DNA from: Colocasia esculenta
Taxonomy: Eukaryota > Streptophyta > Magnoliopsida > Alismatales > Araceae
Direction: 5' to 3'
Assembly: GCA_014218235.1 (NCBI GenBank)
Contig: CM024759.1
Coordinates: 12,788,712-12,852,711 of the forward strand
Length of the DNA stretch: 64,000 nucleotides
The notes below the pieces were generated by a model. It did no database searches and had not been told where the DNA came from. It saw only the letters and a program-made list of their open reading frames with translations. Positions 10,040 through 21,218 of the stretch are shown here, piece after piece. How positions within the stretch are numbered: the stretch's first letter is position 1; the number at the start of each line of letters is the position of its first letter. The translations under genes and the position numbers were made by a program.

Positions 10040-13000
10040 ATGGTATTACTTTTGAGAAGGTACAGGAAGATAGACCAGAGGAGAAAGAAGAGAGGTATGC
10101 TGAGAAATAACAGTCCATGCCTTAATCTCTTGGTCTTCAAAAAGTTGCCTGAAAACTCCAGGTGCTATAGTGAAAGAAGCACCCATGGAAGGGATCATGC
10201 GCTGAATATACAGCTGCCACTATTTCTCCAGGAATAGTGCATACTGATCCTTGTCCATAGTGAATCTGAAGTAGGTACTCTTCCCAAAGCTAGCACGCTG
10301 AAGGAACCGATCAAGGGTGATAGGATAGACAATCTGGTGATCATGCAGGTCCTTCTTCAAAGCAAAGAAAGCTGAATATCTTGAGGCCCATTGAACATAC
10401 AATTATTGAACTGGATTTATAGAATTCAGATCCAAGAAGGCTTTAGCAGATAGACTCGGCTTCCCTTCCTTGAACAAAGAACTGTTGACTGATTCCAGTT
10501 GGAGAGCAGATTGATGATAGTGCTTTGCCCAGTCTGTGGGAGAAAGCCTTTCACACTCAGAGATTAAGGGAGTCAGAACCTCAGAAGAGATGTTCCCCAA
10601 ATGGTATTCTCTGAATATGAACCTCGGAAAGGAGGGGGGCGACCCTGCTTAGCTGACTGATGGCCCATCACTCGAGCAAATCTTTCAAAAGCATGAGATC
10701 CAGAAGAGGAATAAAAAACTAGGGAATGTAACTTGGGAAGAAAAACAGTATCAGGCATTCTGAGGCTTGTGAGATCCACTTGGAAGGAGAAATTTACTGG
10801 ATGTTCAGTCCGGAGGAGAGCAAGGGCTCCATGGAATTGACCAAACTGAACCTCAGGGATCTTATTCAGATAGCAGTAATCATTATAGAGCTGAAAATGC
10901 CTTGCTATTCTGATTTCCTTAAGAATGAAATGGCCCTAGACAGTTTGATGATGAAAAACAAACCACTCAGAGAGAGAGAGTGGGTGATCTTGACGAGAAA
11001 TGCTGTCTTCTTTGGCTTTGAGGTATTTACTGTATAGAGTCTTGTCCCCTTTTGCCCACTAGTCTTCAGTCTTGCACTTAGCTGACTGGAAGATTTTGGA
11101 TTGGTTTGCTTTGGACATGTGGCAATAGGGAAGAACAATGTGAAGATGTTCAGTGAGGTTAAGATGGGGAATGCCAAAAATTGTAGAGAGAATGCATTTC
11201 TATAGATATTCTCGATAGATTGGTCTCCTTTCAATTTCAGCAGTGAGGGAGAACCAAAGAGGAGGAAATTTGGGTGTAGAGGGTAGAGAGATAGAGGTGG
11301 AGAGTTTCCTCTTTTTCTGAGCAGGACTGGGAGAATCAGTCCTGTGGACATGAATGGCAACTGCCAGAATTGCAGAATTGAGGTGAGTGTTGAGCATTCA
11401 AACTCATCCTCAGCTTGGGTGAGAAGGGCGCTGCCAAGTTGTGGGTTTTCAAGTATGAAGGTAATTGATGTAGGTGGAATAGGAGGATAAAGAAGTGACC
11501 TTGGATCAAAGGTGGAAGAGGATCTGGTGGAAGAAGGACCAGATGAGGAGGATGCCCCAGCTGATGAGGAGGCTGGAGGGTCTTCAGTGATAGATGGAGG
11601 AAAAGGAAGGATTGGGGAAGAAGTAAGAGAGAGGGAAGATTGAGATGGAAAAGGTCTTGGTGAGGAAATTGTGCGGGGCAAGGGTTGTTTGAAGGTGGGT
11701 GGAGCTGGAGGTGCTGTGGAAGAGGATGGTGGTGAGGAAGGGGCTGGAGTTGCAAGGGATGAAGACTCAGGGGCTTCAGGAGCAACTTCTGACTCTTCTA
11801 CATCCTGCTGCCCAGCCTTGGAGATCACTGGCCCTGGTGGCTCAACTACCAAGTGCTCAGAAGGTCCAACCTCTTCTGCTGGCTGCTTGCTTGCTGCTGT
11901 CTTCGGCCCTGATGGCCCAGCCTCGTGAACTGATGGCCCTGAGGGCCCATCCTCTGGAATTGATGGCCCTGGTGGCCTAGGAACAATATCTGCACTGCTT
12001 TGAGGGGCAGATGGAGGAGGATCTTTAGTTCCAACTGCCTTCAGGAACTCAGAAAGCAAGTTCTTCATATCGCCCATTTCCTTATTAAACCACTTCATGG
12101 CATTTCGTATCTGAGAAAGTTCCTTGCAGGCTGATATCTGGCTCACAATAATAGAATTTACATTTGACTGCACTGAGCTCAAGATCTCACCTTGATCATC
12201 CAACCTCTTCAAGATAGGCTTCAAGTTCACTTTCTTTTGAATTGTCCTCTGCCTTCTGTCAGCAATTTTCTTGCTTTTGCTTCTCCTTTCCACTTGCTCC
12301 TCGACCTCAACATGAACTTCATTTGGCCTTTCATTTACAGGGGCATCTTCAGTATGCTCCCCCTGTGATGCTGCTTCCTTCTCAATCTCTTGCTCCCTCT
12401 GAATAGGAGCCTCTTCCACAATTCTTTCTTGCTCCCCCTGAATGGGAGCATCTACCATCACATTATCTTCAATGTGGCCAGATGCCACAACATCTTCTAC
12501 CAAGCTCCCACTAGTTTTTGGAATCACTGGGGTGGAGTGAATGGAATCTAATACTTCTCGAAGCACAGATGCCACTTTGGAGGTGGGTAGAGGATCCTCT
12601 GATATTGATTCAGCAGGAACAACAATCTCAGGAGGAATCTCCTCTATTCTTTTGCCAGAATCTTCCACTGCTACTTCTCCTTGAGCTACTGAAGCTTCCA
12701 CTGCATCTTCTCTTTCTACTGCTGCTTCCTGTGATGCTCTAGACTCTGGGGCCTCTTCTGCTGCTGGTTCTGCTACTTCTGGTGCTATTTCTTGTTGGAC
12801 ATCTTGGACTTCGCTAATAATGGCTTCATCGTCAGCCACAGATGTTTTTGTCCATACACCATTGACCACTGAAAATCCACTTTTCCTCAAATTTCTGGAC
12901 CTAATTGCTTGGCCCATCTTCTCTACAACAGCTCCAGACACATTTATTCCAAAATGCTTAAAGACTTTGGTGAGCAGGTGATCATATGGCAAGGATACAT

Positions 13001-13649
13001 TTAACTTACTCTTAGTATCCCAGATTTGATCATGGGCAAATCTCATTCTTTCCATCATCACTTCAGCCATGTTTATTTCTCTGTTCTGAGTAGCCCAAAA
13101 CATCATATCCGAATCTGCCTTGGTACAGGTTGAATAGGTAGCACTTCTAGGAACTAAAATTTGATAAACAATGAAGTGCAGCAAGCGATTAAACACATTC
13201 AACTGATTTATATCCAATTTTCCATCTCTCAGTCTAAAACCACGTCCTATAATTCCAAGACCCTTTGCTTGGGCGTCCACGGTGTGAACCCCACTGTGTC
13301 CAAAGGTACTCACTCCAAACAACAATTTCAACAACTCATGATCTATTCTTACCTGGGTTCCCTTGACAGATGAGGTCAAGGACCCGTCTGCCTCTATTCT
13401 TAAACAAACATAGATTGCTTTCACAAGGTCCGGGTAGCTTACCTCAGAGAAAGTAGCGATATCGGTCCACTTCATCCTGCTCATAGCTTCTACTATACTA
13501 TGCATTCCATTCCTTTCTAGGTCTGCAACATCTACCTTCTTATTTCCACACACCTTTGTCTTCACAAATGTAATCTTTTCCTGCTGCTCGGCCGTTAGAA
13601 ACTCAGCGTTGTAGCCCCCACGACTGCCGAAAACAGCTGGTGCGGCCAT
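10040..13649 (-). pseudogene. Third ORF ('env-like') of Sire-1, frameshifted
   Basis: The ORF opens at ATG 13649 (MAAPAVFGSRGG) and stays open for 914 codons to 10905. Compared with Sire-2 the original frame shifts near 11390. The C-terminal part continues in pieces (11397-11200, 10779-10573, 10600-10403, 10402-10220) to about 10040. Visible order: an N-terminal ~250-residue domain resembling the 'putative plant transposon protein' family (YPDLVKAIYVCLR, KLLFGVS), an acidic stretch, a coiled-coil-like segment (VNLKPILKRLDDQGEILSS), GPSGP repeats, a Ser/Pro-rich stretch, then KKRKLS, which looks like a nuclear localisation signal. I see no signal peptide or convincing membrane segment. Position after pol matches the Sirevirus 'env-like' gene; function is unknown. 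Confidence 0.8.
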
Positions 13650-14053
13650 GGATTTGGGTGGAAAAGTTTTTCTGGAGAGATGAGATGGTGGCAGGAGAGA
13701 AAACCCTCAAGAAATTCTTCGCGGGAAGAAGAGAGAGGCTTCGAATTTTGCAGAGAGTCGATGTCAGAATCGTTAGGGCATCGGCTCAGGCAACCAGACG
13801 AAAGAGGGAAAAGGTAAAAGGTAGGAGATGAATCGTTCCCACATCAATTTTAGAGTAAATAAATAAATACTTTATCGAAAAGTGAGGCTCCAAAAAGCGG
13901 GCGGAAACGACAAACAAGTTTGACTTTACAAAAGGACTTTTCCAAGAGAGACCGTCAAAATTGGGTAATTGAGTATATCTTTTGCTTAACGCCATGGAGA
14001 GAAAGATACCTTAAATTCTGAAAATTTATATATCAGTATAAACAGAAATCTTT
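13650..14053. other. Spacer between pol and the third ORF, Sire-1
   Basis: About 400 bp without a gene. It holds AATCGTT words (near 13769 and 13832) like those arrayed in this element's LTRs. This is where a promoter or leader for the third ORF would lie, but no TATA box stands out. Confidence 0.5.
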
Positions 14054-15937
14054 TCACAAATTACACATGTCCAATTCCCTTCTAAGAGATGTGAATCTTT
14101 CTTCGGGTAAAGCTTTTGTGAAGATATTTGCTAACTGACCATTTGTATCAATAAAAGATATTTCTACATTACCATTGGCTACATGATCTCGAATGAAATG
14201 GTATATAACCTCAATGCGCTTGGTCCTTGAATGCTGTACTAGATTTTTGGTGAGATTTATAGCACTTGTGTTGTCACACAGCAGGGGAATTGTTTTGATG
14301 TGAAGCCCATAGTCCTCAAGTTGTTGCTTGATCCACAGGAGTTGTGTACAGCAGCTCTCGGCAGCAACATACTCAGCTTCAGCAGTTGATAGTGCCACTG
14401 AATTTTGCTTCTTGGAGGACCATGATATCAAACATCCTACAAGGAATTGACAACATCCACTGGTGCTTTTTCTATCTATCTTGCATCCAGCGTAGTCAGC
14501 ATCAGAGTATCCTACCAAGTTAATTTCACATGCTTTTGGATACCAAAGACCTAAGTCATGAGTTCTAGATAAGTATCTAAAAATTCTTTTTACTGAGATT
14601 AGATGTGATTCTCTAGGATTTGCCTGATATCTAGCACGCATATATACACTGAATAAAATATCAGGTCTGCTAGCTGTTAAATAAAGTAATGAACCTATCA
14701 TACCTCTGTAGATCTTTTGATCTACTTTCTTACCATCCTTGTCACTGTCCATCCTCGTTGATGTACTCATGGGTGTTGACAGTGGCTTTGCGTTCTCGAA
14801 ACCAAATTTCTTCAGGAGTTCCTTTATGTACTTTGCTTGGAAGATGTGAGTGCCTTCCTTTCCTTGTTTGATTTGTAATCCAAGGAAGTAGTTGAGCTCT
14901 CCCATCATGCTCATTTTGAATTCACCCTGCATGAGCTTCTCAAAGTACTTGCAAAGAGATTCGTCAGTGGAACTAAAAATTATGTCATCTACATAAATCT
15001 GAACAAGTAAGATATGTTTGACTTTTGACTTTGTAAAAAGGGTGCTATCAACTTGACCTCTACTGAAACCATGGTTTAAAAGAAAAGAACTAAGCCTTTC
15101 ATACCAGGCTCTAGGTGCTTGCTTTAAACCATACAATACCTTATGAAGTTTAAAAACATGATTCGGAAATTCTGTATCATCAAAACCTGGAGGTTGTTCC
15201 ACATAAACTTCCTCCTTGATAAAACCATTTAAAAATGCGGACTTAACATCCATTTGAAATAGTTTTAAATCTAATGCCGATGCATATGCAAGTAAAATTC
15301 TAATATCCTCAAGTCTAGCTACAGGTGCATAGGTTTCATCAAAATCTATGTCTTCCTCTTGGGAATAGCCTTGAGCTACCAGTTTAGCCTTGTTTTTTAG
15401 GATCACACCAGTCTCATCCAATTTGTTTCTGAACACCCACTTGGTGCCAATAACTGGATGGTCTGATGGTCTGGGAACAAGTGACCATACTTGGTTTCTC
15501 TTGAATTGGTTTAGTTCATCTTGCATGGCTATAATCCAAGATTCATCAGTTAGAGCTTCATTGACTATCCTAGGCTCAATCTGAGAAACAAATGCTAGGT
15601 AATCACAGGGTATTACATTACCTCTCGTTCTTACCCCTACAGATGGATCACCAATGATGTTCTCAGGTGGGTGATCTTTCTTGTATCTCCATTCCTTTGG
15701 AAGATTTTCATGTGTAATGTCCTTTTGTTGTAGGTCTTCTAGAGGTGGATCATCCTTGTCTTCAATAGATATATCCTTTAGTTTCTTAGACAATTTATCT
15801 GCATCATTAATGTCACTATCTTCTTCCTTTCTCAAGGAAGGGTTAGTTTCATCAAAAATAATATGAACTGATTGTTCAATTAATAAAGTGCGTTTATTAA
15901 ACACTCTATAGCCTTTAGGTTTAGAGGTGTACCCCAT
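14054..15937 (-). pseudogene. pol: Sire-1 pol, C-terminal part: reverse transcriptase and RNase H
   Basis: The 627-codon frame starts in the integrase C-terminal region (GYTSKPKGYRVFNKRTLLIE). A linker with DPSVGVRTRG follows, then RT (WVFRNKLDE, MDVKSAFLNG, YVDD catalytic box in VQIYVDDIIFSS, LNYFLGLQIKQ) and RNase H (GYSDADYAGC, STAEAEYVAA, LCDNTSAI, DIFTKALP-type end). This is clearly Ty1/copia, genus Sirevirus. It overlaps the upstream PR-IN frame by 58 bp in another phase, because a frameshift splits one original pol. The RT/RH part itself has no internal stop. The element cannot act alone, as its 5' end is gone. Confidence 0.93.
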
Positions 15938-17127
15938 GAAGATGCCTTCATCTGACTTGCATCTAACTTACCAATATCTCTTTTTCCGTTATTGTGGATG
16001 AAGCAAAGACATCCAAATGTCCTAAAGTGACTGATCTTTGGCTTCTTTCCCTTGAATAATTCGTACGCTGTCTTCTTCAGGATTGGCCTGATCATAACTC
16101 TGTTGATGATGTAACTTGCCGTGTTCACTGCTTCAGCCCCGAAATACCTTGGCAAGTCATATTCTGACAGCATGGTTCTTGCCATGTCCAATAGGGTTCT
16201 GTTCTTCCTCTCAGCAACTCCATTTTGCTGTGGTGTCCTTGGTGCTGAGAAATTGTGCTCAATTCCTTCATTTTCACAGAATTTTACAAACATCTCGTTC
16301 TGAAATTCACCTCTATAATCTGATCGAATACTAACAATGCTGAATTTCTTGTCTTTCTGAACCTTCTTGCTGAAACTGACAAAGCTTTCAAATGTGTCAT
16401 CTTTATGTTCTAAGAATGATACCCATGTAAATCTGGAGTAGTCATCAACTACGACAAATCCAAAATTCTTTCCTCCAAGACTAGTGGTCCTCATTAGCCC
16501 AAACAAATCCATATGAAGGAGTTCTAAGGGTTTTAATGTGGTTACCACGACCTTTGACTTGAAGGAGCTCTTAGTGTGCTTTCCTTTTGCACACGGTCTA
16601 CAAATACCTTCCATTTTTGTGATGACCTTTGGTAGACCTTCCACTAAGCTTTTCTTTAATAATTTCCTCATACTATCTAAGCTGTAATGTCCTAATCTTC
16701 TGTGCCATAATTCAGTTGATTGATCTCTATTTTCTACCAAACAGACATCTTGTTCTTTCAGTTCTTCAAGATACAGAACATACAGATTCTTTTCTCTATT
16801 TGCTTCAAAAATAACTGCTCCATCCTTCATGATAATACACTTGGATTCTTGAAACATTATTTGGTGACCCTTGTCACATAGTTGGCTGATGCTTATGAGG
16901 TTATGCTTCAAACCCTTTACACAAAGAACATCTTCAATTATGGGTTTTCCTTTACTGCCAACTGATTCAGTGCCAATAACTGTGCCTTTCCCATTGTCTC
17001 CATAAGTAACTGTTCCTTCTTCGGCTTTTAGTTGAGAGAAAAGTTTTCTGTTCCTTGACATATGCCATGAGCACCCGCTGTCCAGGTACCATTTTGATGC
17101 TCTAAGGCCTCCCTGAAATGAAAACAC
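15880..17127 (-). pseudogene. pol: Sire-1 pol, N-terminal part: protease and integrase
   Basis: It begins within the putative splice acceptor region (MFSFQGG then LRASKWYLDSGCSWHMS). WYLDSG is the aspartic protease active site. The GAG-pre-integrase zinc region follows (LWHRRLGHYS ... CRPCAKGKH, an HHCC motif) and then the integrase core: D in LLHMDLFG, D in IRSDYRGEF, E in PQQNGVAERKNR. All three catalytic acids are present. The usual LFGPMRT reads LFGLMRT. The frame is lost near 15950, after which pol continues in the next entry's frame. Confidence 0.92.
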
Positions 17128-17812
17128 TAAGTTTTAGGTACCCAAGTTCTTTTGGGTCCGGATTGGTTAGTATCATTGATTTCGCTTTTGATTATCCATT
17201 TCTTATGTCTTGTTGGGCATGTTGTTATGATATGTCCTAACTTGTTACAATGACTACAACAAGATAATTTAGTTACTTTTTCTATATATTTGAAATATGC
17301 TTTGTATGCAATGTTTTGTTCATGTACAAATTTTGGTGTTAGATATGTTTTAGGATAAACTATGGTTTCTTCATTATCTGGGGGTGTATATCCTAATCCA
17401 TTTTCTTCTTACCTGATCTTCTAGCACCTTTTAATATGAGGGAGTTTTTACCATTTGTGAATTTTTCCAATGTGCTAGATAACTTTTTATTTTCTTCTGT
17501 TAATGAGTTTATTTCTATTTTCAATTCATCTGAGCTTGCTTATTTTTCCAATTTAATTATTTGTTCATTCTTATCTTTTAGATCTTCACATAATAACTCA
17601 TTTCTTCTTTTAAGTTCAGTTAACTGTTTTTCTAGCTGTTCATTTTCTGATTTTAAATCTGAGTTTGTGTTTTCTAAGCAAGTAATGTTTTTCTTACTAG
17701 CTTTCAATAATTTAGATACATCTCTATATTTATCATATAGTTCATTGAATGCTTCCTCTAAATTATCCGAATTAGAATCATTACAGGAATCAAAAGAGGA
17801 GTCAAATGTTAC
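17113..17812 (-). other. Putative intron between gag and pol, Sire-1
   Basis: On the minus strand the donor reads GATAAG|GTAACATTT (17812) and the acceptor TTTTCATTTCAG|GGAGG (17113). The 700-bp segment holds the coiled-coil part of Gag, a second zinc knuckle (CSHCNKLGHIITTC) and a TAG stop (17132-17130) just before the pyrimidine tract. Sire-3 has donor and acceptor at the same protein positions. Sire-2 lacks exactly this segment. Removal would join gag directly to the protease in frame. No transcript evidence is available here. Confidence 0.6.
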
Positions 17813-18597
17813 CTTATCATCTGTATTTGCCATGAAAGCCAGGTTGGCTTCTTCTTCATCACTGCTTGAGCTTGACTCACTGTCTGAGTCACTGCTGTTT
17901 TCCCAAGCAGCTGTCATTGCCTTCTTCTTGTATTTCTTGAATCGTCTGAAGTTGTCCTTTTTCTTGTGTCCATCTTTCTTAAGCTTTGGACATTCTGCCT
18001 TGATGTGTCCATGCTTCTTACACTCATAACATATTGGATCAGTCTTCTTCTGATCTATTCCTTCTGACTTCTTGAAATCCTTATGTTTCTTGAAGTGTCT
18101 TCTGCTGGATTGGAACTTCCTTTTCTTGGCCAAAATTCGCTGCAATCTTCTTGATAGCATTGCTTCTTCATTTTCACTATCCTCAATATTCTCATTTTCA
18201 TCTGAACTTACTTCTGACGAGTCCTCTTCAGCTTTCAGGGCATTGGACTGCTTCTTTCTACTTGAGGACTCTCCTAGTCTCTCCATATTGATCTCATGGG
18301 CCATAAGAGACCCAATGAGCTTTTCCACAGACATCTTTTTCAGATCATTAGCTTCCTCAATAGCTGTTACCTTTGGGGTCTAAGAGGATGGTAAGGATAT
18401 GAGAATTTTCCTTACCATGTCTCCAATCTCATAAGTTTTCCCTAGTCCAGACAACCCATTTGTAATATCAGTGAATCGACTGAACATTTGAGTTATGGAC
18501 TCACTTGATTGCATCATAGGTAACAAGAATGTCAATTCTTGTCTCCTTCACCTTGTCTGTGCCTTCATAGGTAATTCTGAGCTTGTCTGTGCCTTCA
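17128..18597 (-). pseudogene. gag: Sire-1 gag, truncated at its 5' end
   Basis: The longest frame is 18334-17540 (264 codons): a helical capsid remainder (MSVEKLIGSLMAHEINMER), zinc knuckle 1 (CYECKKHGHIKAECP, a CCHC motif), a Ser/Asp/Glu-rich stretch and a long coiled coil. Further on, in another phase, is knuckle 2 (CSHCNKLGHIITTC) and a WVPK end before the stop. An in-frame TAG near 18380 and a shift near 17540 break it. Upstream of 18597 the first ~120 residues and the PBS are missing: the DNA jumps to G1 sequence. Gag would bind and package the element's RNA. Confidence 0.88.
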
Positions 18598-18604
18598 AAG
18601 TGCA
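18552..18604. other. Rearrangement breakpoint with templated filler
   Basis: CTTGTCTGTGCCTTCA occurs twice, at 18552-18567 and 18582-18597. The first copy is native gag sequence. The second is extra, and a few unmatched bases then lead into G1 unit sequence at 18605 (equivalent to 6355). A repeated local segment at a junction is a usual trace of end joining with template switching. Confidence 0.75.
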
Positions 18605-19258
18605 GAAAGTGGAAAGTAATTGAAAGCAATAATGAGGGCAGAATTTGTAGGACATTTTGCCAAGTATCCAATGTAATCAGAGTGGTGCAGCGAAAGCATG
18701 AAAGATTTAATATTCATAGGTTATCAGAGGTTTGATTGATTAAAGGAAGAGAAAGGCTTTCTGCACTTTCACAAGTGCAGAAATACCTAGTCATTATGCA
18801 CTTCTCCCCTCCCATTGGTGGAAAAGGGGAGAGATGTCTATGTGGCAGTTTCCTTCCCACCAATAGGAGGGGAGAAGTGCATAGTGACTAGGCATTTCCG
18901 CACTTGTGAAAGTGCAGAAGGCCTTTCTCTTAAAGGAAAGTTTAAGATTTTTGCACAAAATAAAGTGGCAGTGGTTCTTAGCAAGATATGAGTTAAGGTA
19001 GCAGAGACAAAAAATTCAGATATGGTAATTTGATTTTCTTTGAGAAACTGGCAGTTGAGAATATGAATAAAGATGAGGCAGAATAACAGTTGGCAATGAT
19101 AAACAAATAATGGAATAGCACCGAGAAATCTGAGATTTACAAATGGTTTTGCATGGCGGAGCACCTAAGGGTGGTAGTGTATGGTAAAAGGTTTTAAGAA
19201 GTAAAACGGCTAAAAAAGAAATGTTGCAAAGACAGTCAGAAAAATGTGGAAATAGGTT
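18605..19258 (+). repeat. 1.96-kb unit, partial copy
   Basis: This matches 6355-7008 of copy 1 and opens the second array. It is missing the first ~1.3 kb because the Sire-1 breakpoint lies there. It is non-coding. Confidence 0.9.
18749..18929. mobile_element. MITE copy 2 (carried by the unit)
   Basis: The same 181-bp foldback as at 6499-6679, with the same TTAAAGGAA flanks, spread by unit duplication. Confidence 0.85.
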
Positions 19259-21218
19259 ATAAACAATGATGGTAATAGAGAGTTTGATATAAAGATTCAT
19301 GTAAATATGTGCAGAGGTGAACAGTTGGGTGTAAAGAGAGTAAAGGAAGATCAATATTCAGTTGAGTCTTCTAAGAATCTCAAAAGAAAGATCTTTGATT
19401 GGCAAATGACAGTTTGTGAAGATTCCAAAGAATGATTTGTTAAAGATTGCAGTGCTAAAGATAAGATTAGTGATATTTAGCAGTTGTGTACAGTCTGTGG
19501 AAAAAGAGAGATAAAGAATATGTTAGAAAAAGATTGAAGTTGAAGTTAAGAATTTTGGGAATAAGATAGAGCTGTGTGAGTAAGGATGGAAAGAGCTAAA
19601 TTAATTGAGAAGAAATTAAGAAATATCAAGCTGAGTAGAAAAGTAAGGCAGATTGTGAAAGGAGTTAAAGTAAAGGTTTGAATGAAAATGATATTAATGA
19701 GTATGTTGTAGCAGTGGTGTTCTCAGTATTTGAGAATTAAGCAGTTATTACAAGGTAAATGAAAATGTGGATGTTGATATTGTAAAGCAGCAATGTGGAA
19801 TAAAGAATTCAGGCAGAGCAGATTAATGTATTTAAAGAGATCGGTTTCAAGTTCTAGCTTTGGCAGTATTTTAGTGAAAGATAATTGTATAATAAGAAGA
19901 GTTACAATGTGAATGGTATAGTAAGATTAGCCAGATAGCAGAATAACTAAGAGAAGTATTTTGCAGAAATGATATTATGTTTAAAGCAGTTGACAATAAA
20001 GTTAAAGTTAAGTGTTATTGATCAGAGAGGGAATATAGCAGATTATAGAATGAATATAATCAGATGGTTCAAAAAGTGATTAATAAGAGTTTATATGACA
20101 ATGTACAGAAAATGATTCAGTTGAGCAAAGGTGTACTTTCATAAAGGTATTCCAGAGTTTGATGTAACAGCAAAGGCAGATCAGTTAAAGAATAATAAAC
20201 AGTTGGGATTATGGTAAAGCTAAAGGTAAAAATATGTGCAGAGTTAGTTGAGCAGTTTTATTATATGAAAGGAGAGTACGGTGTCACAACAGTGAGAATG
20301 AATATTTTGAAAAGGGTATGGATTTAATGTGATTAGTCAGCCAGAGAATGTTATTTAAAACAAGAAATTTATATGAAGAGCAAAGTATGTCAATAGTAGT
20401 ATGACAGAATTCAGAATTTAAGTATGTGGCACAAACATAATTGAAATATTAAAGAAAGCAGTTCAGAAATTCAGGCATTTTCCTCCAGCGATAATTAATT
20501 GAGTGGGATGATTTGAGAAGTAAATAAAGTCATAATTGAGCCCAGTTGGAGTCAGAGTAATAGTGAAAGTCGAAAGTAATTGAAAGCAATAATGAGGGCA
20601 GAATTTGTAGGACATTTTGCCAAGTATCCAATGTAATCAGAGTGGTGCAGCGAAAGCATGAAAGATTTAATATTCATAGGTTATTAGAGGTTGATTGATT
20701 AAAGGAAGAGAAAGGCTTTCTGCACTTTCACAAGTGCAGAAATACCTAGTCATTATGCACTTCTCCCCTCCCATTGGTGGAAAAGGGGAGAGATGTCTAT
20801 GTGGCAGTTTCCTTCCCACCAATAGGAGGGGAGAAGTGCATAGTGACTAGGCTTTTCTGCACTTGTGAAAGTGCAGAAGGCCTTTCTCTTAAAGGAAAGT
20901 TTAAGATTTTTGCACAAAATAAAGTGGCAGTGGTTCTTAGCAAGATATGAGTTAAGGTAGCAGAGACAAAAAAAATCAGATATGGTAATTTGATTTTCTT
21001 TGAGAAACTGGCAGATGAGAATATGAATAAAGATGAGGCAGAATAACAGTTGACAATGATAAACAAATAATGGAATAGCACCGAGAAATCTGAGATTTAC
21101 AAATGGTTTTGCATGGCGGAGCACCTAAGGGTGGCAGTGTATGGTAAAAGGTTTTAAGAAGTAAAATAGCTACAAAAGAAATGTTGCAAAGTCAATCAGA
21201 AAAATGTGGAAATAGGTT
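19259..21218 (+). repeat. 1.96-kb unit, full tandem copy
   Basis: Full 1960-bp copy, joined head-to-tail to its neighbours at AATAGGTT|ATAAACAATG. The junction uses GGTT, which borders the single copy on both sides. It is purine-rich and non-coding. Confidence 0.92.
20708..20888. mobile_element. MITE copy 3 (carried by the unit)
   Basis: The same foldback element with TTAAAGGAA flanks, inside the full unit. Confidence 0.85.

Noticed and set aside
11336..11980. Overlapping ORFs on both strands within the third ORF of Sire-1
   Set aside because: Shadows of the Pro/Ser- and SGP-rich coding stretch; no homologues in the equivalent frames of Sire-3.
17113..17142. Plain stop-codon readthrough or frameshifting as the only gag-pol link
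   Set aside because: Possible, but it does not explain the precise absence of the segment in Sire-2 or the paired donor sites, so splicing is the better first hypothesis.
18838..21124. Repeated minus-strand ORFs of 85-123 codons with hydrophobic, Phe/Leu-rich products in the 1.96-kb units
   Set aside because: They come from the purine-rich plus strand, are shifted and broken between copies and cross the MITE. Conservation follows recent duplication, not selection.
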